From Prevotella sp. MA2016 (lineage in GTDB: Bacteria; Bacteroidota; Bacteroidia; Bacteroidales; Bacteroidaceae), in contig NZ_JHUW01000008.1 of the NCBI RefSeq assembly GCF_000619825.1, forward strand, positions 248,001-312,000: DNA of 64,000 nucleotides, in the 5' to 3' direction. Every line of letters begins with the position of its first letter. Within the stretch, counting starts at the first letter, position 1. Positions 23,946 to 33,793 of this stretch are shown here, one piece after another. Below the pieces are notes generated by a model, which was not told the origin of the DNA, did not search any database, and saw only the letters and a program-made list of their open reading frames with translations. The position numbers and the translations under genes are program-made.

Positions 23946-23949
23946 TACC

Positions 23950-25704
23950 ATGAAAATAGCTAGAATCCTATTGGCCTTTGCACTATTGTTAACTACTACC
24001 GCCACACAAGCACAAGTAGATTACAAAAAAGACGCTAAGTATCTTGAACTTCGCGACTCGATGACGCATGCCTTTAATGATGGCGACAGCGCACGTTTCT
24101 ATACACATCTGAACAACCTGCAGAACTACCTGCTGGAGCAGAACGACCTGCATGCCTACTACACGCAGCGCTGCAACGACATTGTGTTTGAAATGAACCG
24201 GCAGAAGATTTTTGAGGCTTACAGCAAAGCCATGCAACTGTCGAAGGAGCTGCGCGAGAAGAAGCTCTATAAAGAGATGTATATGGCCGTGAACATGATG
24301 GGTCATATCAACCGCTACTGCGGTAATAAAGAGGCTGCCAAGAAATGCTTCTACGAGGTGATAGAGCTGATGAAGAAGAACGGCTATTACGAGAGCATCC
24401 CGCCCATCTACATGAATATCATCAATGTAGCCATAGACGATGACGCTCAGGAGGCATTAGACCTGATGGACAAGGCCAAGGAGATAGCCGAGAAATACTC
24501 GCCCGACCGCGTGTTTGACATCGAGACACGTAAGATTCTGACCTACTATAACAGTGGCGACATAGATAAGTTTATGGAGGGCTACAAATGGTATAAGGCC
24601 GGTGAGGCGAAAGGTAAATCGTCGGTTCACGGGCGCAGCATGGAGGCCTACTATCTGGCATGTCTCGGTAAGGTGGATGAAGCTGTGGCCTATGCCAAGC
24701 GGGAGCTGGGCGACGAGGGTGCCGAAGCCATACCACTGATATACGAAAGGGCAGGCAGATGGAAGGAGGCCTACGAATCGTTTAAGAAGGAATCGCTGCT
24801 GAGCGACTCGATAGACAACGTGGTGCTGACCAACAGTATGCGAGGCATACAAGACCAGTTGGCACTGTATGAAACAGAGAAGCAGGCTGCCAAAGACCGC
24901 ACCTACACCATGCTGGGCGCCATCTTCATGCTGACACTGCTCATCGTGGCACTGACCTATATCATGATCAGTAGGAGAAAGCACATGAAGCAGTTGCGCG
25001 TGGCCTACAACAAGGCTATGGAGTCGGAGAAGATGAAGACGGCCTTTATCCAGAACGTGAGTCATGAGGTGCGCACGCCACTGAACATCATCACGGGATT
25101 TGCACAGGTGATATCAGACCCCGACCTGGCCTGCAGTGCTGATGAGCGCAAGCATATCTCGACGATGATGCAGCGCAGCACCCGACAGGTGACGATACTG
25201 ATAGACGAGATACTGGGACTGTCGCTGATAGAATCGACAGAGAAAATACATAAGGACGACACGGTGCACGTGAACCAGACGCTGCACACCCTGCGCGACG
25301 AATATCAGGAATACGTGAACAACGACACGCGCATAGAGGTGGCCTCGGAACTGTCGGACAACTATGCAGTGAAGACCAACGAGAGTATGCTGCGACGCAT
25401 CCTGATCTGTCTGCTTGACAATGCCGTGAAATACACGGAAAAAGGTACGATCACCCTGAGAGTAAAACAAGCCGCTGAGGAGCTGCAGTTGGTAGTGGAA
25501 GATACGGGTAGCGGTGTGCCTGAGGCAGAGGCTGAACGCATCTTCGACCGGTTTGTGAAACTGGATAAGTTTAAGGAAGGTATCGGTCTGGGACTGTCAC
25601 TCAGCAGGAAACTGGCCGAACAGCTAGGTGGAAAAATAAAACTGGACACCACCTATACAGATGGTGCCCGGTTTATTGTTACACTGCCTGCTAGAGGCGA
25701 ATGA
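23950..25704 (+). CDS. Sensor histidine kinase with periplasmic TPR-like domain
   Basis: The 584-residue protein has a signal peptide (MKIARILLAFALLLTTTATQA), an extracytoplasmic helical region (about 25-310) of TPR-like repeats, a transmembrane helix (about 319-341), a HisKA domain with H372 (QNVSHEVRTPLN) and an HATPase_c domain (LLDNAVKYTEKG, DTGSGVP, GIGLGLSLSRKLAEQLGG). No receiver domain is attached and no response regulator gene is adjacent, so its partner is coded elsewhere. Confidence 0.92.
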   Translation: MKIARILLAFALLLTTTATQAQVDYKKDAKYLELRDSMTHAFNDGDSARFYTHLNNLQNYLLEQNDLHAYYTQRCNDIVFEMNRQKIFEAYSKAMQLSKELREKKLYKEMYMAVNMMGHINRYCGNKEAAKKCFYEVIELMKKNGYYESIPPIYMNIINVAIDDDAQEALDLMDKAKEIAEKYSPDRVFDIETRKILTYYNSGDIDKFMEGYKWYKAGEAKGKSSVHGRSMEAYYLACLGKVDEAVAYAKRELGDEGAEAIPLIYERAGRWKEAYESFKKESLLSDSIDNVVLTNSMRGIQDQLALYETEKQAAKDRTYTMLGAIFMLTLLIVALTYIMISRRKHMKQLRVAYNKAMESEKMKTAFIQNVSHEVRTPLNIITGFAQVISDPDLACSADERKHISTMMQRSTRQVTILIDEILGLSLIESTEKIHKDDTVHVNQTLHTLRDEYQEYVNNDTRIEVASELSDNYAVKTNESMLRRILICLLDNAVKYTEKGTITLRVKQAAEELQLVVEDTGSGVPEAEAERIFDRFVKLDKFKEGIGLGLSLSRKLAEQLGGKIKLDTTYTDGARFIVTLPARGE

Positions 25705-25705
25705 T

Positions 25706-26578
25706 TTAACCTAAGTATTTCATCAGGATACGAGCATAACCGCTGTCGTGCAGCTTGGTGATGCTCTTCTCACGGATCTGGCGCACACGCTCACGGGTGA
25801 GACCCATCTCAGCACCAATCTCCTCGAGACCACGCTCCTGGCAACCAATGCCGAAGCACTCCTTGACAATCTTCAGCTCACGATCCTTCAACACGTTGCG
25901 CAGCACGTTGTCGAGGTCGGAAGTGAGCGACTCATAATCCACCAGCTTATCAGTACGGGTATCCTCGCCACTGCTCAGCATGTCGGCCATAGAGTTGTCA
26001 TCGTCCTCACCGAAGGGGGCATCGATACTCATGTGGTGACTATCAGCCTTGGCTGTCTGCTCAATCTTCGACTCCTCAATCTGGGTGAGCTCGGCCAGCT
26101 CGGTAACTGATGGGCGGCGCTGGTGCTGCTGCTCAAACTTATTGATTTCCTGATTAATCTTGCTCAGAGCGCCACTCTGGTTCAGTGGCAGGCGCACAAT
26201 ACGGCTCTGCTCTGCAATAGCCTGCAGAATGCTCTGACGAATCCACCATACGGCATAAGAGATAAACTTAAAACCACGTGTCTCGTCGAACTTCTCGGCG
26301 GCTTTCACCAAACCAATATTACCCTCATCGATCAGGTCGGTAAGCGTCAAGCCCTGGTGCTGATACTGCTTGGCTACTGACACCACGAAGCGCAGATTGG
26401 CAGTGACAAGACGCTCCTTGGCCTTCTCACCCTCAGGACCGCCACGACGGATGGCCTGAGCCAGCTCTATCTCTTCATCAATAGTGACAAGGGGTTGACG
26501 ACCGATTTCTACAAGATACTTGTCGAGTGCCTCACTTGATCGGTTGGTAATGCTTTTTTGAATCTTTAATTGCCTCAT
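25706..26578 (-). CDS. rpoD: Primary RNA polymerase sigma factor
   Basis: The 290-residue protein is the short primary sigma of Bacteroidetes: region 1.2 (DKYLVEIGRQPLVTIDEEIELAQAI), region 2 (ANLRFVVSVAKQYQHQGLTLTDLIDEGNIGLVKAAEKFD, YAVWWIRQSILQAI), region 3 and region 4 (LEEIGAEMGLTRERVRQIREKSI). It lacks the acidic region 1.1 of proteobacterial RpoD, normal for this phylum. This is the sigma that reads the TTTG/TAnnTTTG promoters noted in the window. The gene has its own promoter at 26607-26637. Confidence 0.95.
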   Translation of the reverse strand: MRQLKIQKSITNRSSEALDKYLVEIGRQPLVTIDEEIELAQAIRRGGPEGEKAKERLVTANLRFVVSVAKQYQHQGLTLTDLIDEGNIGLVKAAEKFDETRGFKFISYAVWWIRQSILQAIAEQSRIVRLPLNQSGALSKINQEINKFEQQHQRRPSVTELAELTQIEESKIEQTAKADSHHMSIDAPFGEDDDNSMADMLSSGEDTRTDKLVDYESLTSDLDNVLRNVLKDRELKIVKECFGIGCQERGLEEIGAEMGLTRERVRQIREKSITKLHDSGYARILMKYLG

Positions 26579-26606
26579 ATTTTTATCGTTACTCTGAAAA
26601 AGTGTG

Positions 26607-26637
26607 CAAAGGTACTAAAAAAAGCGATACGTTGCAA
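26607..26637 (-). promoter_or_regulatory. Promoter of the primary sigma gene, overlapping a terminator
   Basis: On the minus strand TTGC (26634-26637) and TACCTTTG (26607-26614) are 19 bases apart, 29 bases before the sigma start codon. The -33 box lies in the loop of the hairpin at 26618-26655 that ends the upstream operon. Confidence 0.6.
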
Positions 26638-26655
26638 CCAACATATCGCTTTTTT
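26618..26655 (-). terminator. Terminator of the GH31 operon
   Basis: AAAAAAGCGATA and TATCGCTTTTTT form a 12-pair stem with a 14-base loop, flanked by A and T runs, so it can stop transcripts on both strands. It stands 33 bases after the GH31 stop codon. Confidence 0.75.
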
Positions 26656-26687
26656 AATCTATTTTAACTAGAAATCAGGTGTCTTCC

Positions 26688-29654
26688 TTACAGTTTGACA
26701 ACGGTTTGTTTGCCATCATACTGAACCAGCTTTCCAGCGGGGTTGTCGAGGTTGAGCGGCTGGGGCGCCTCGTTTGTAATAAGTACTACATTGAAGCGAC
26801 GGCTCTTGAGCATGCCAGGGAACTGACCCTTGCGGGCACCAAAGGTGACAGTGCGGGTGGCATCGTCGTAGGTGATGTCGATGGTGGCATACTTGCCTTT
26901 CTCATAGTTGTAGTTGGTGCCTTCGTCTTCGTAGAGCTGGAAACTACCGTTCTGTCCGGCATAGACATAGAGGTGGATGAGCTCGGCGGGTTTCTCGTCG
27001 CTCCACTCCATCTCAGGACCGAAGGGGATGATAGCACCCTCGCGCACAAAGACTGGAATCTGCTCGTAAGGAGCATCGACGACAAGCCTGCGGCCCCCCT
27101 CCAGTTTTTCTCCGGTGTAGAGGTTGTACCAACCACACTGAGCGGGGAAATAGACACTGCGGTTGCGGGCCTTGTAATAGCCTACAGGACAGGCCATGAG
27201 GGCTGGACCAAGCATCCACTGATTGCCCACATTCTCTACTTCCTTATCGCCATTGAAGTCCATCACCAAGGGGCGCATCAGGGTGTAGTCCTTGAAGTGG
27301 GCCCAACCAGCCAGTGAATAGAGGTATGGCATGAGGCGATAACGCAGTTTGTCGTAATATACAAACGACTTATAAGCGGGATGATCCTCGGGGGCGATAT
27401 TCCAGATTTCACGCAGTGGCCACTGCCCATGCGAACGGAACAATGGAATAAACGTGCCGAACTGGTTCCAACGGGTCTGCAGCTCGCGCCACTCCTTCAG
27501 GTCTTCATTCTCAACCTTGGTGCGGTCGTAGAGTTGCTGGGCTGCCACATAACGGTTTTCTACACAGAAGCCACCCTGGTCCATACCCCAGAAGGGAACA
27601 CCAGAGATAGAATAGTTCAAGCCGGCTGTCATCTGGGCGCGCATGTCCTCCCAACGGGTGCCGATATCACCACTCCAGGTGGCAGTGGAATAACGCTGCT
27701 CACCGGCAAAGCCGCTACGGGTGAGCAGGAACACACGGGGCTCGTTCTGCTTGCCCTTCCATACACCACGCTGACCATTGTAGATGGCGTCGGCATTGAC
27801 GGTGCTATAGGCATTGAAATACTCGGTTGAGGTGCCTAATGCGGTAGGACCGCTGAGGGCCTTGCGATACCACATCGGGGTGCAGTCGCGCACGTTGGGC
27901 TCTGAGGCATCCATCCACCAAGCGTCGACTCCCCGTCCTAGGCCACTATAGAGAGCCTTGTCCATTTGGTGCCAGAAGAGTTTGCGGGCATCGGGGTCGT
28001 AGGCATCGTAGAAACCATTCTTATAGCCAGGACCAACCCAGTCGTGGATATCATCGGTAGGCGACTGGACGTACATCCACCCCTTGGCATCGAGCTCCTT
28101 GTAGTTATCGGTATTGCAATAGAACTTAGGCCATACAGAGATCATGAAACGACCATGCATCTTGTGCACGTTCTCGAGCATCTGCTGGGGATTGGGATAG
28201 CGGGAAGCCTCGAACTGATGTGAGCCCCACTGATCCTCGGGCCAGTAGTTCCAGTCTTGTACAATATTGTCGATAGGGATATGGCGCTTGCGGAACTCGG
28301 CGAGGGTGCCCTCAATCTCATCCTGGGTCTTATAGCGCTCACGACTCTGCCAGAAGCCGAGCACCCACTTGGGATAGAGTGATGCCTTGCCGGTGAGGGT
28401 GCGATAGCCTGACACCACCTGGTCGAGGTTCTCGCCAGCAATGAAGTAATAGTCCATATCCTTGGCCATCTCGCTCCAGATAGAGAGCTGTTCGCGCTCC
28501 TGTTTGCTGCGGGGCTCAGCCACACGCAGACCGCAGTAGGCCTCGCCACCATCGGGGCGCCACTCTACACGCAACTGTACGCGGCGACCGGGCTGCAAAT
28601 CAACCTGGAACTTATAGGCATTGGGGTTCCAGGCGGTGCGCCAGCGCTCAGTCACTACTTCCTGACCATCGATATATACCTTGATGTAGCCGGAGTAATA
28701 CAGAATGAACTCATATAGTTGAGAGCGGAGCGTTGAAAATGGCTCGAGGTAGCCTTCGTAGGTGACGGTGGCGCCCATGAGGTTGATATCCTTGGGAAAA
28801 TTGCGAATGCCACCATTGTCGGTCTTACGGGCTATCTCTGACTTCTCGGGCGTACCATATTCATAATAGAGACTGTCCTCAGGGTGCACCAGCGTCTTGC
28901 CATGGGCATCGACATAGGTGCCGGTGAGATGGCCTGCACGACCCTGTTTGTCGTAGAGCTTGAACGCACGATTGAGCTGCAGATAGTCGTGGGGATTGCC
29001 AAAACGGCAGTAGCTGTAGGAATCCCACAGCAGACCATAGTTCTTATTAGAAAGCACAAATGGAATAGACACCTTGGTGTTATACTGGAACAGGTCTTCG
29101 TTCTTACCTTTCATATTAAACTCCTCGCTCTGATGCTGACCCAGACCATAGAAAGCCTCATCATCGGGCGAGTTGAACTTCATCTGCCATGACAGACCGT
29201 GCTTCTGTTCCTCGGGCACGGTATAGCCGGTTTTCATACCCAACTCACGCTCGGGCACAGTGAAATCGCTGAACTGCTTACCATCCTGCGCCTCCTGCAG
29301 CAGTTGGTTGCCAGCGGCATCGAAGAAGGTGATCTGACCGGTAGATTTCTGTACCACAGCCTTTACCTTCTGGGTTTTCACGACCACGGTGGCACCCTCG
29401 TCGGTGATGGCATAGCTGCCTTTGGCAGGGGCTGCCTGTGGCACAATCATGAGCGAGGCTAGTTTGACAGGCAACTCGGCTTTTGAGGTGGCGCGCACGC
29501 GGATAATCTGATTGTTCATCACCTCCAGGCGGATGACCTGTGCCTGACCTCCGTCAGGACGAATTGTTACTTTGTTTCCGTTAGTTTGTACGGTGGCTGC
29601 CAGCGATGCTGTGGAGAACAGCAAGGCCGACAGCAAGGTTTTAATCTGTTTCAT
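26688..29654 (-). CDS. GH31 family glycosidase with PA14-like insert (alpha-xylosidase-type)
   Basis: This 988-residue enzyme has a signal peptide (about 1-20), an N-terminal beta domain, an inserted PA14-like domain (about 305-390, GYIKVYIDGQEVVTERWRTAWNP), a GH31 barrel with DAWWMDASEPN (nucleophile Asp near residue 582) and SGDIGTRWEDM (acid/base Asp), and a C-terminal DUF5110-type region. PA14-containing GH31 enzymes known from Bacteroides and Cellvibrio are alpha-xylosidases acting on xyloglucan pieces, so that specificity is likely but not proven. It overlaps the sensor gene by 14 bases. Confidence 0.9.
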   Translation of the reverse strand: MKQIKTLLSALLFSTASLAATVQTNGNKVTIRPDGGQAQVIRLEVMNNQIIRVRATSKAELPVKLASLMIVPQAAPAKGSYAITDEGATVVVKTQKVKAVVQKSTGQITFFDAAGNQLLQEAQDGKQFSDFTVPERELGMKTGYTVPEEQKHGLSWQMKFNSPDDEAFYGLGQHQSEEFNMKGKNEDLFQYNTKVSIPFVLSNKNYGLLWDSYSYCRFGNPHDYLQLNRAFKLYDKQGRAGHLTGTYVDAHGKTLVHPEDSLYYEYGTPEKSEIARKTDNGGIRNFPKDINLMGATVTYEGYLEPFSTLRSQLYEFILYYSGYIKVYIDGQEVVTERWRTAWNPNAYKFQVDLQPGRRVQLRVEWRPDGGEAYCGLRVAEPRSKQEREQLSIWSEMAKDMDYYFIAGENLDQVVSGYRTLTGKASLYPKWVLGFWQSRERYKTQDEIEGTLAEFRKRHIPIDNIVQDWNYWPEDQWGSHQFEASRYPNPQQMLENVHKMHGRFMISVWPKFYCNTDNYKELDAKGWMYVQSPTDDIHDWVGPGYKNGFYDAYDPDARKLFWHQMDKALYSGLGRGVDAWWMDASEPNVRDCTPMWYRKALSGPTALGTSTEYFNAYSTVNADAIYNGQRGVWKGKQNEPRVFLLTRSGFAGEQRYSTATWSGDIGTRWEDMRAQMTAGLNYSISGVPFWGMDQGGFCVENRYVAAQQLYDRTKVENEDLKEWRELQTRWNQFGTFIPLFRSHGQWPLREIWNIAPEDHPAYKSFVYYDKLRYRLMPYLYSLAGWAHFKDYTLMRPLVMDFNGDKEVENVGNQWMLGPALMACPVGYYKARNRSVYFPAQCGWYNLYTGEKLEGGRRLVVDAPYEQIPVFVREGAIIPFGPEMEWSDEKPAELIHLYVYAGQNGSFQLYEDEGTNYNYEKGKYATIDITYDDATRTVTFGARKGQFPGMLKSRRFNVVLITNEAPQPLNLDNPAGKLVQYDGKQTVVKL

Positions 29655-32600
29655 CTTCTATTGTTATTGAATTTACGGGCAGGGTAATGGTAAAGATAGA
29701 ACCGCCACTGGGGTTGTTCTCGGCGGTGATGGTGCCACCATGCATCTCGACAATGGCCTTGACAAAGAACAGGCTGATGCCAGAGTCGTCGTCGCTCACC
29801 ATCGGGTCGAAGACAGACTCCTCGCCACCTTCGGGCAGGCCCACACCATTATCAGAGATACGGATGGTGCCGGTAGTGGAGGTCTTATCAACAAACACCT
29901 TGATCTTACACTCGGTGGGCGAGAACAGGGCACAGCTGTTGAGCAGCATCTGAATGGCCTGTGCCATCTGATCCTGATCGAAATCGACAACGAGGTCTTC
30001 GGCCAAGGGGAAGAACGAGAACTTGACATGCTTGCCAAGAGGGGCCTTGAACTTGGCGCACTGATCCTTCATGAAGCGCTGCAGATCGTGCGGTTTCTTC
30101 ACGGTCTCCTCGATGCTCCAAGCAGCATTGTAGAGCTCTTCGGCCTGTGCTTTCTGGTCGCTCTCCTGCTGGCGCTGCAGTTCGGCGCGCATCTCGCTCA
30201 TCCACTGTTTCTTCATCACCTCCAGGCGCAGGTAGTTGCGCTCGTCTTTCTCAGCCTGGCGCTTCAGGAACAGGCGGCGCCAGAGCAGCACTGCTAGGAA
30301 CACCACAGACAGGAAGGTGACCAGGAGCCAACGGTTGCGCAGCAACGGTGGGGTGACGGTAATCTTCAGTGTGGCCTCGTGCTCGCCCATGGTGCCATCC
30401 TCATTGAGCATGCGCACATGGAGGATATAGTCGCCATGATGGAGTGACATATAGGTGATGTTAGGATCGTTCTCCTCGGTCTTGATCCACTTATCGCTGA
30501 AGCCTTCCAACTGGTAGATGAAGCGCGAGTCGTTGTTGATCTCGCCCTTATCGGTGGCCAACTGGATGGTGAACTGACTCTCGTAATGGCGCAGCACCAG
30601 CTCGCCACTGACATTGAGGTCTTCCTCGAGGATGACACGACCATCGTAGGCCTCGCCAATGCGCAGCTCATGACCGAAGAGTTTGAGACCGCTGAAAAGG
30701 GGTGTCTCACTGTTGTCGATACGGGTGACGAGACTGGGGTTGATGACATCCACGCCATTGACACCACCTATCAGGATCAGACCATCGGGGGTGACGCTGA
30801 TGGAACGCTGGTTGTAAGGACCTTGCTGCAGACCATCCTTGGTACTGAAACTACGCACGTTGAAGGTCCACTGCCCCTGCTCATCCTTCTTAGGCACCAC
30901 ATTGGAGACGCCATACTCGGTGACCACCCACATGGTATGCTGCTTATCCTCGGCCAGACCAACCACGCTGGAGCCTATCAGACCGCTGTTCATATCGAGC
31001 AAGGTCTGACGGTTGGTCTTCCAATCCACCACACAACAGCCGGAGGTGGAGCCATGCCATACCAAACCACGACTATCCTCCATGACACACGTGGTGGTGG
31101 CCATAGCGGCATTCTGACCGGGCACAGCCGGAATCTTCATACTCATCACCTTCTTGCTGACGGGGTTGACGAGCGAATAGAACTGCGAGTGACCCACCAT
31201 GAGCCAGCCTTTGGCTGTCCAGCAGGCAGAGGAGATGAAATCTTCGGGCAAAGCTGAGTTATGTGAGTTGACGCTACTGAACTGGCCCGACTTGGGTGAC
31301 AGGCGCTGCACGCCACTGCCCAAGGTGCCCATCCAAATGTCGCCTTTCTTATCTTCGGTGATAGACCAGATATTATTGTTGAGCAACTGTCCGTTGGTGT
31401 TGACCATGGTGTAGTTGTGGGTATGACCATTGGCAATATGTATCAAACCACCATTATAGGTACCAAACCACACGGAACCATCCTTGGCGCCATAGCTGGA
31501 CACCATCACATCGGAAGTGAAACCACAACGAGCCTTGTCATAGACCTCGGTCTCGCCAGTGGCAGGCATATACTTGATGATACCACGGTTGTCGGTACCA
31601 AACCACCAGTTGCCTGCAGTATCGAAGGTGGTGGTGTTGACATCGCCCAGTTCGAGGGTGTTGAAACCTAAGAGTTTCTCGATATACTGATTCAAACCAT
31701 TGCGGTAGCAACCTATCCACATATTGCCCGAGCGGTCGAGCATGAGTTTCTTCACGGTGTTCTCGCTGATAGAGGTGGCGTCGTACTTATTGGTGACGAA
31801 ATTCTTCACTTCGCCCGTCTTGAGGTCGATGACATACAGACCATAGTGGTCGGTGCCCAGCCACATCCATCCGCGCTGGTCCATACAGGCATCCCACACC
31901 TGCAGGTCGGCAGGCAGCGGCGCGATACCATAGTGGGCGAGATAGTCGTTGATAGACTTATACCATATCTTATCCTTCTGGTCGAACACAAACTGCTTGC
32001 CGGCTGTGAGCACCCAGAAATTGCTGTGCTTATCCACATAGCAGTAGTAGCCCTGACTGTTGGGACTGCCATTGACGCGCATGAAATCATCTTTCCACAG
32101 CACCTGACCCTTATCGCCATCGATACACATCAGGTCGCCATCGCTCGAGGTGACGAGCAGATAACCATTCCACTCGGCAAAGTTGGAGAAGTTGAACTCC
32201 TTGGGGAACTGATCCTTCTCATAGCCGTATTTAATGAGGGTGTAAGACTGTTTGCGGGGATTATAGCAGTAGAGACCCTCGTCGTAGGTCTTCACCCAGA
32301 AGCGCTTCTGCGAGTCGATATAGAAACGGTCGATATTGCCCTTGATGCCCCATTTAGACAGGATGGTGATGGGGTTGCGGTTGACTTGCTCGGTGAAGGG
32401 ATTGAGCAGACTGTAGTTCATACCCTGCTTGAGCCAGAGCATGCCCTGACCATCCTCCCAGATCTGATCTACGTAATTGTTACGTAACGTGGTGCTATCA
32501 GTAGGATCGGAATAATAGATACGGAAGCGATAGCCATCATAGCGGTTGAGACCATAGGCGGTGGCAATCCAGATGAAGCCGCGCGAGTCCTGATACAGAT

Positions 32601-32730
32601 AGTTGATCTGCGAGTTGGACAAGCCATTGCGGGCATCCATGCGACGGAACTTCATGTCGGGGATGACAGCGGTGGCAGCACCGGCCGTGAGACAGCATAA
32701 GCAGAGGATATAGATAAGTAGTCGTTTCAT
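29641..32730 (-). CDS. Propeller-domain sensor with HATPase but no visible H-box
   Basis: The 1029-residue protein has a signal peptide, a long two-component-regulator propeller (NGLSNSQINYLYQDSRGFIW, then repeats of the kind DRSGNMWIGCYRNGL), a Y_Y_Y domain, one transmembrane helix (about 798-822) and an HATPase_c domain (LLNSCALF, DNGVGLP, GISLFFVKAIVEMHGG). The stretch between helix and ATPase (EVMKKQWMSEMRAELQRQQ) has no S-H-E/D-x-R-T-P motif, and there is no receiver or AraC domain as in hybrid systems. It is flanked by a LacI regulator and a GH31 enzyme, so it presumably senses the same glycan. Confidence 0.88.
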   Translation of the reverse strand: MKRLLIYILCLCCLTAGAATAVIPDMKFRRMDARNGLSNSQINYLYQDSRGFIWIATAYGLNRYDGYRFRIYYSDPTDSTTLRNNYVDQIWEDGQGMLWLKQGMNYSLLNPFTEQVNRNPITILSKWGIKGNIDRFYIDSQKRFWVKTYDEGLYCYNPRKQSYTLIKYGYEKDQFPKEFNFSNFAEWNGYLLVTSSDGDLMCIDGDKGQVLWKDDFMRVNGSPNSQGYYCYVDKHSNFWVLTAGKQFVFDQKDKIWYKSINDYLAHYGIAPLPADLQVWDACMDQRGWMWLGTDHYGLYVIDLKTGEVKNFVTNKYDATSISENTVKKLMLDRSGNMWIGCYRNGLNQYIEKLLGFNTLELGDVNTTTFDTAGNWWFGTDNRGIIKYMPATGETEVYDKARCGFTSDVMVSSYGAKDGSVWFGTYNGGLIHIANGHTHNYTMVNTNGQLLNNNIWSITEDKKGDIWMGTLGSGVQRLSPKSGQFSSVNSHNSALPEDFISSACWTAKGWLMVGHSQFYSLVNPVSKKVMSMKIPAVPGQNAAMATTTCVMEDSRGLVWHGSTSGCCVVDWKTNRQTLLDMNSGLIGSSVVGLAEDKQHTMWVVTEYGVSNVVPKKDEQGQWTFNVRSFSTKDGLQQGPYNQRSISVTPDGLILIGGVNGVDVINPSLVTRIDNSETPLFSGLKLFGHELRIGEAYDGRVILEEDLNVSGELVLRHYESQFTIQLATDKGEINNDSRFIYQLEGFSDKWIKTEENDPNITYMSLHHGDYILHVRMLNEDGTMGEHEATLKITVTPPLLRNRWLLVTFLSVVFLAVLLWRRLFLKRQAEKDERNYLRLEVMKKQWMSEMRAELQRQQESDQKAQAEELYNAAWSIEETVKKPHDLQRFMKDQCAKFKAPLGKHVKFSFFPLAEDLVVDFDQDQMAQAIQMLLNSCALFSPTECKIKVFVDKTSTTGTIRISDNGVGLPEGGEESVFDPMVSDDDSGISLFFVKAIVEMHGGTITAENNPSGGSIFTITLPVNSITIEDETD

Positions 32731-32748
32731 ATACTCAAAATCGGGGGG

Positions 32749-33768
32749 TTATCTTTTAGCTGAGGTTTCGCGAATGACCAGTTTCTGAGGCACAATCTTC
32801 TTGCAGATCTTATCATCGCCATTGATGTTACTGAGCAACAGCTTGCAGGCCTCGATGCCCATCTCGTGACTCTGATCGACGATGGCCGAGAGCTGCGGGG
32901 TGACATAGCTGGCATGCACATCATCAGTGAAGCCGATGAGCGCCACATCGTCGGGGATGCGCAGACCTAACTGCTTGATGGCAGTGAAGGCGGCAAAGGT
33001 GATGATATCATTGAAGGCCAGAATGGCATCGGGGCGATTGTCCATCGTGAGCAGACGGGTGGCAGCAGCCAGCGCCCAGTCGTAATCAATCTTATCGCAC
33101 ACCACCAGCTCGCGCTCGATGGGGATGCGGTTCTCGCGCAAAGCCTCTAAATAGCCATGCTTGCGACGGATGACCATGTCGAGATGGTTAGGACCACCAA
33201 TGAAGGCGATACGGCGACTGCCAGTATCGATGAGGTGCTGGGTGGCCTCCTGGGCTGCCACATCACCATTGGCGGTGACACATGAGAACTTATCGGGCAG
33301 ACAGGTGCGACCGAAGAATACCATGGGTATCTGCATGTTGTAGATCTCTTCGAAATGACTGTAGTCGCGGGTGTTCTGCGACAGGCAGGCGATGATACCC
33401 TCTACATGCAGGTTGATAAAGTTGTCGATGGCCTGCACCTCTATCTCACTGTCTTCATGGGTGTTGGCACTGACCACGGAATAGCCGGCCTTACGGGCCT
33501 CATCCTCAATACCATCCAAAACGGCTGCATAGTAGTGGGTGACAAGATTGGGAACCACCACACCTATCACACGGGGAGCCTCCTTACGTAAACTCTGCGC
33601 AAAAGGATTGGGACGGTAGTTCATCTTACGTGCCAATTCCTTTACTTTTTCCTGCATGGCCTGCCCTATCTCGGGCGAGCTACGCAAAGCACGGCTGACA
33701 GTAGCAATACTGACACCCAACTCCTGAGCAATATCCTTTAACGAGGTGCGATGTTTATTTGTTATCAT
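32749..33768 (-). CDS. LacI-family transcriptional regulator
   Basis: The start at 33768 gives a 339-residue protein with the LacI helix-turn-helix at residues 9-28 (SLKDIAQELGVSIATVSRAL) followed by a periplasmic-binding-protein-like sugar domain (VIGVVVPNLVTHYYAAVLDGIE, DDVALIGFTDD). The ATG at 33804 is upstream of the predicted transcript start and is rejected. It leads the run regulator-sensor-GH31. A near-palindrome CGTAAACGTTTGCG covers its own -33 box, which points to self-repression released by a sugar. Confidence 0.92.
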   Translation of the reverse strand: MITNKHRTSLKDIAQELGVSIATVSRALRSSPEIGQAMQEKVKELARKMNYRPNPFAQSLRKEAPRVIGVVVPNLVTHYYAAVLDGIEDEARKAGYSVVSANTHEDSEIEVQAIDNFINLHVEGIIACLSQNTRDYSHFEEIYNMQIPMVFFGRTCLPDKFSCVTANGDVAAQEATQHLIDTGSRRIAFIGGPNHLDMVIRRKHGYLEALRENRIPIERELVVCDKIDYDWALAAATRLLTMDNRPDAILAFNDIITFAAFTAIKQLGLRIPDDVALIGFTDDVHASYVTPQLSAIVDQSHEMGIEACKLLLSNINGDDKICKKIVPQKLVIRETSAKR

Positions 33769-33793
33769 ATCGTTAATAGTACATGTGACGATG

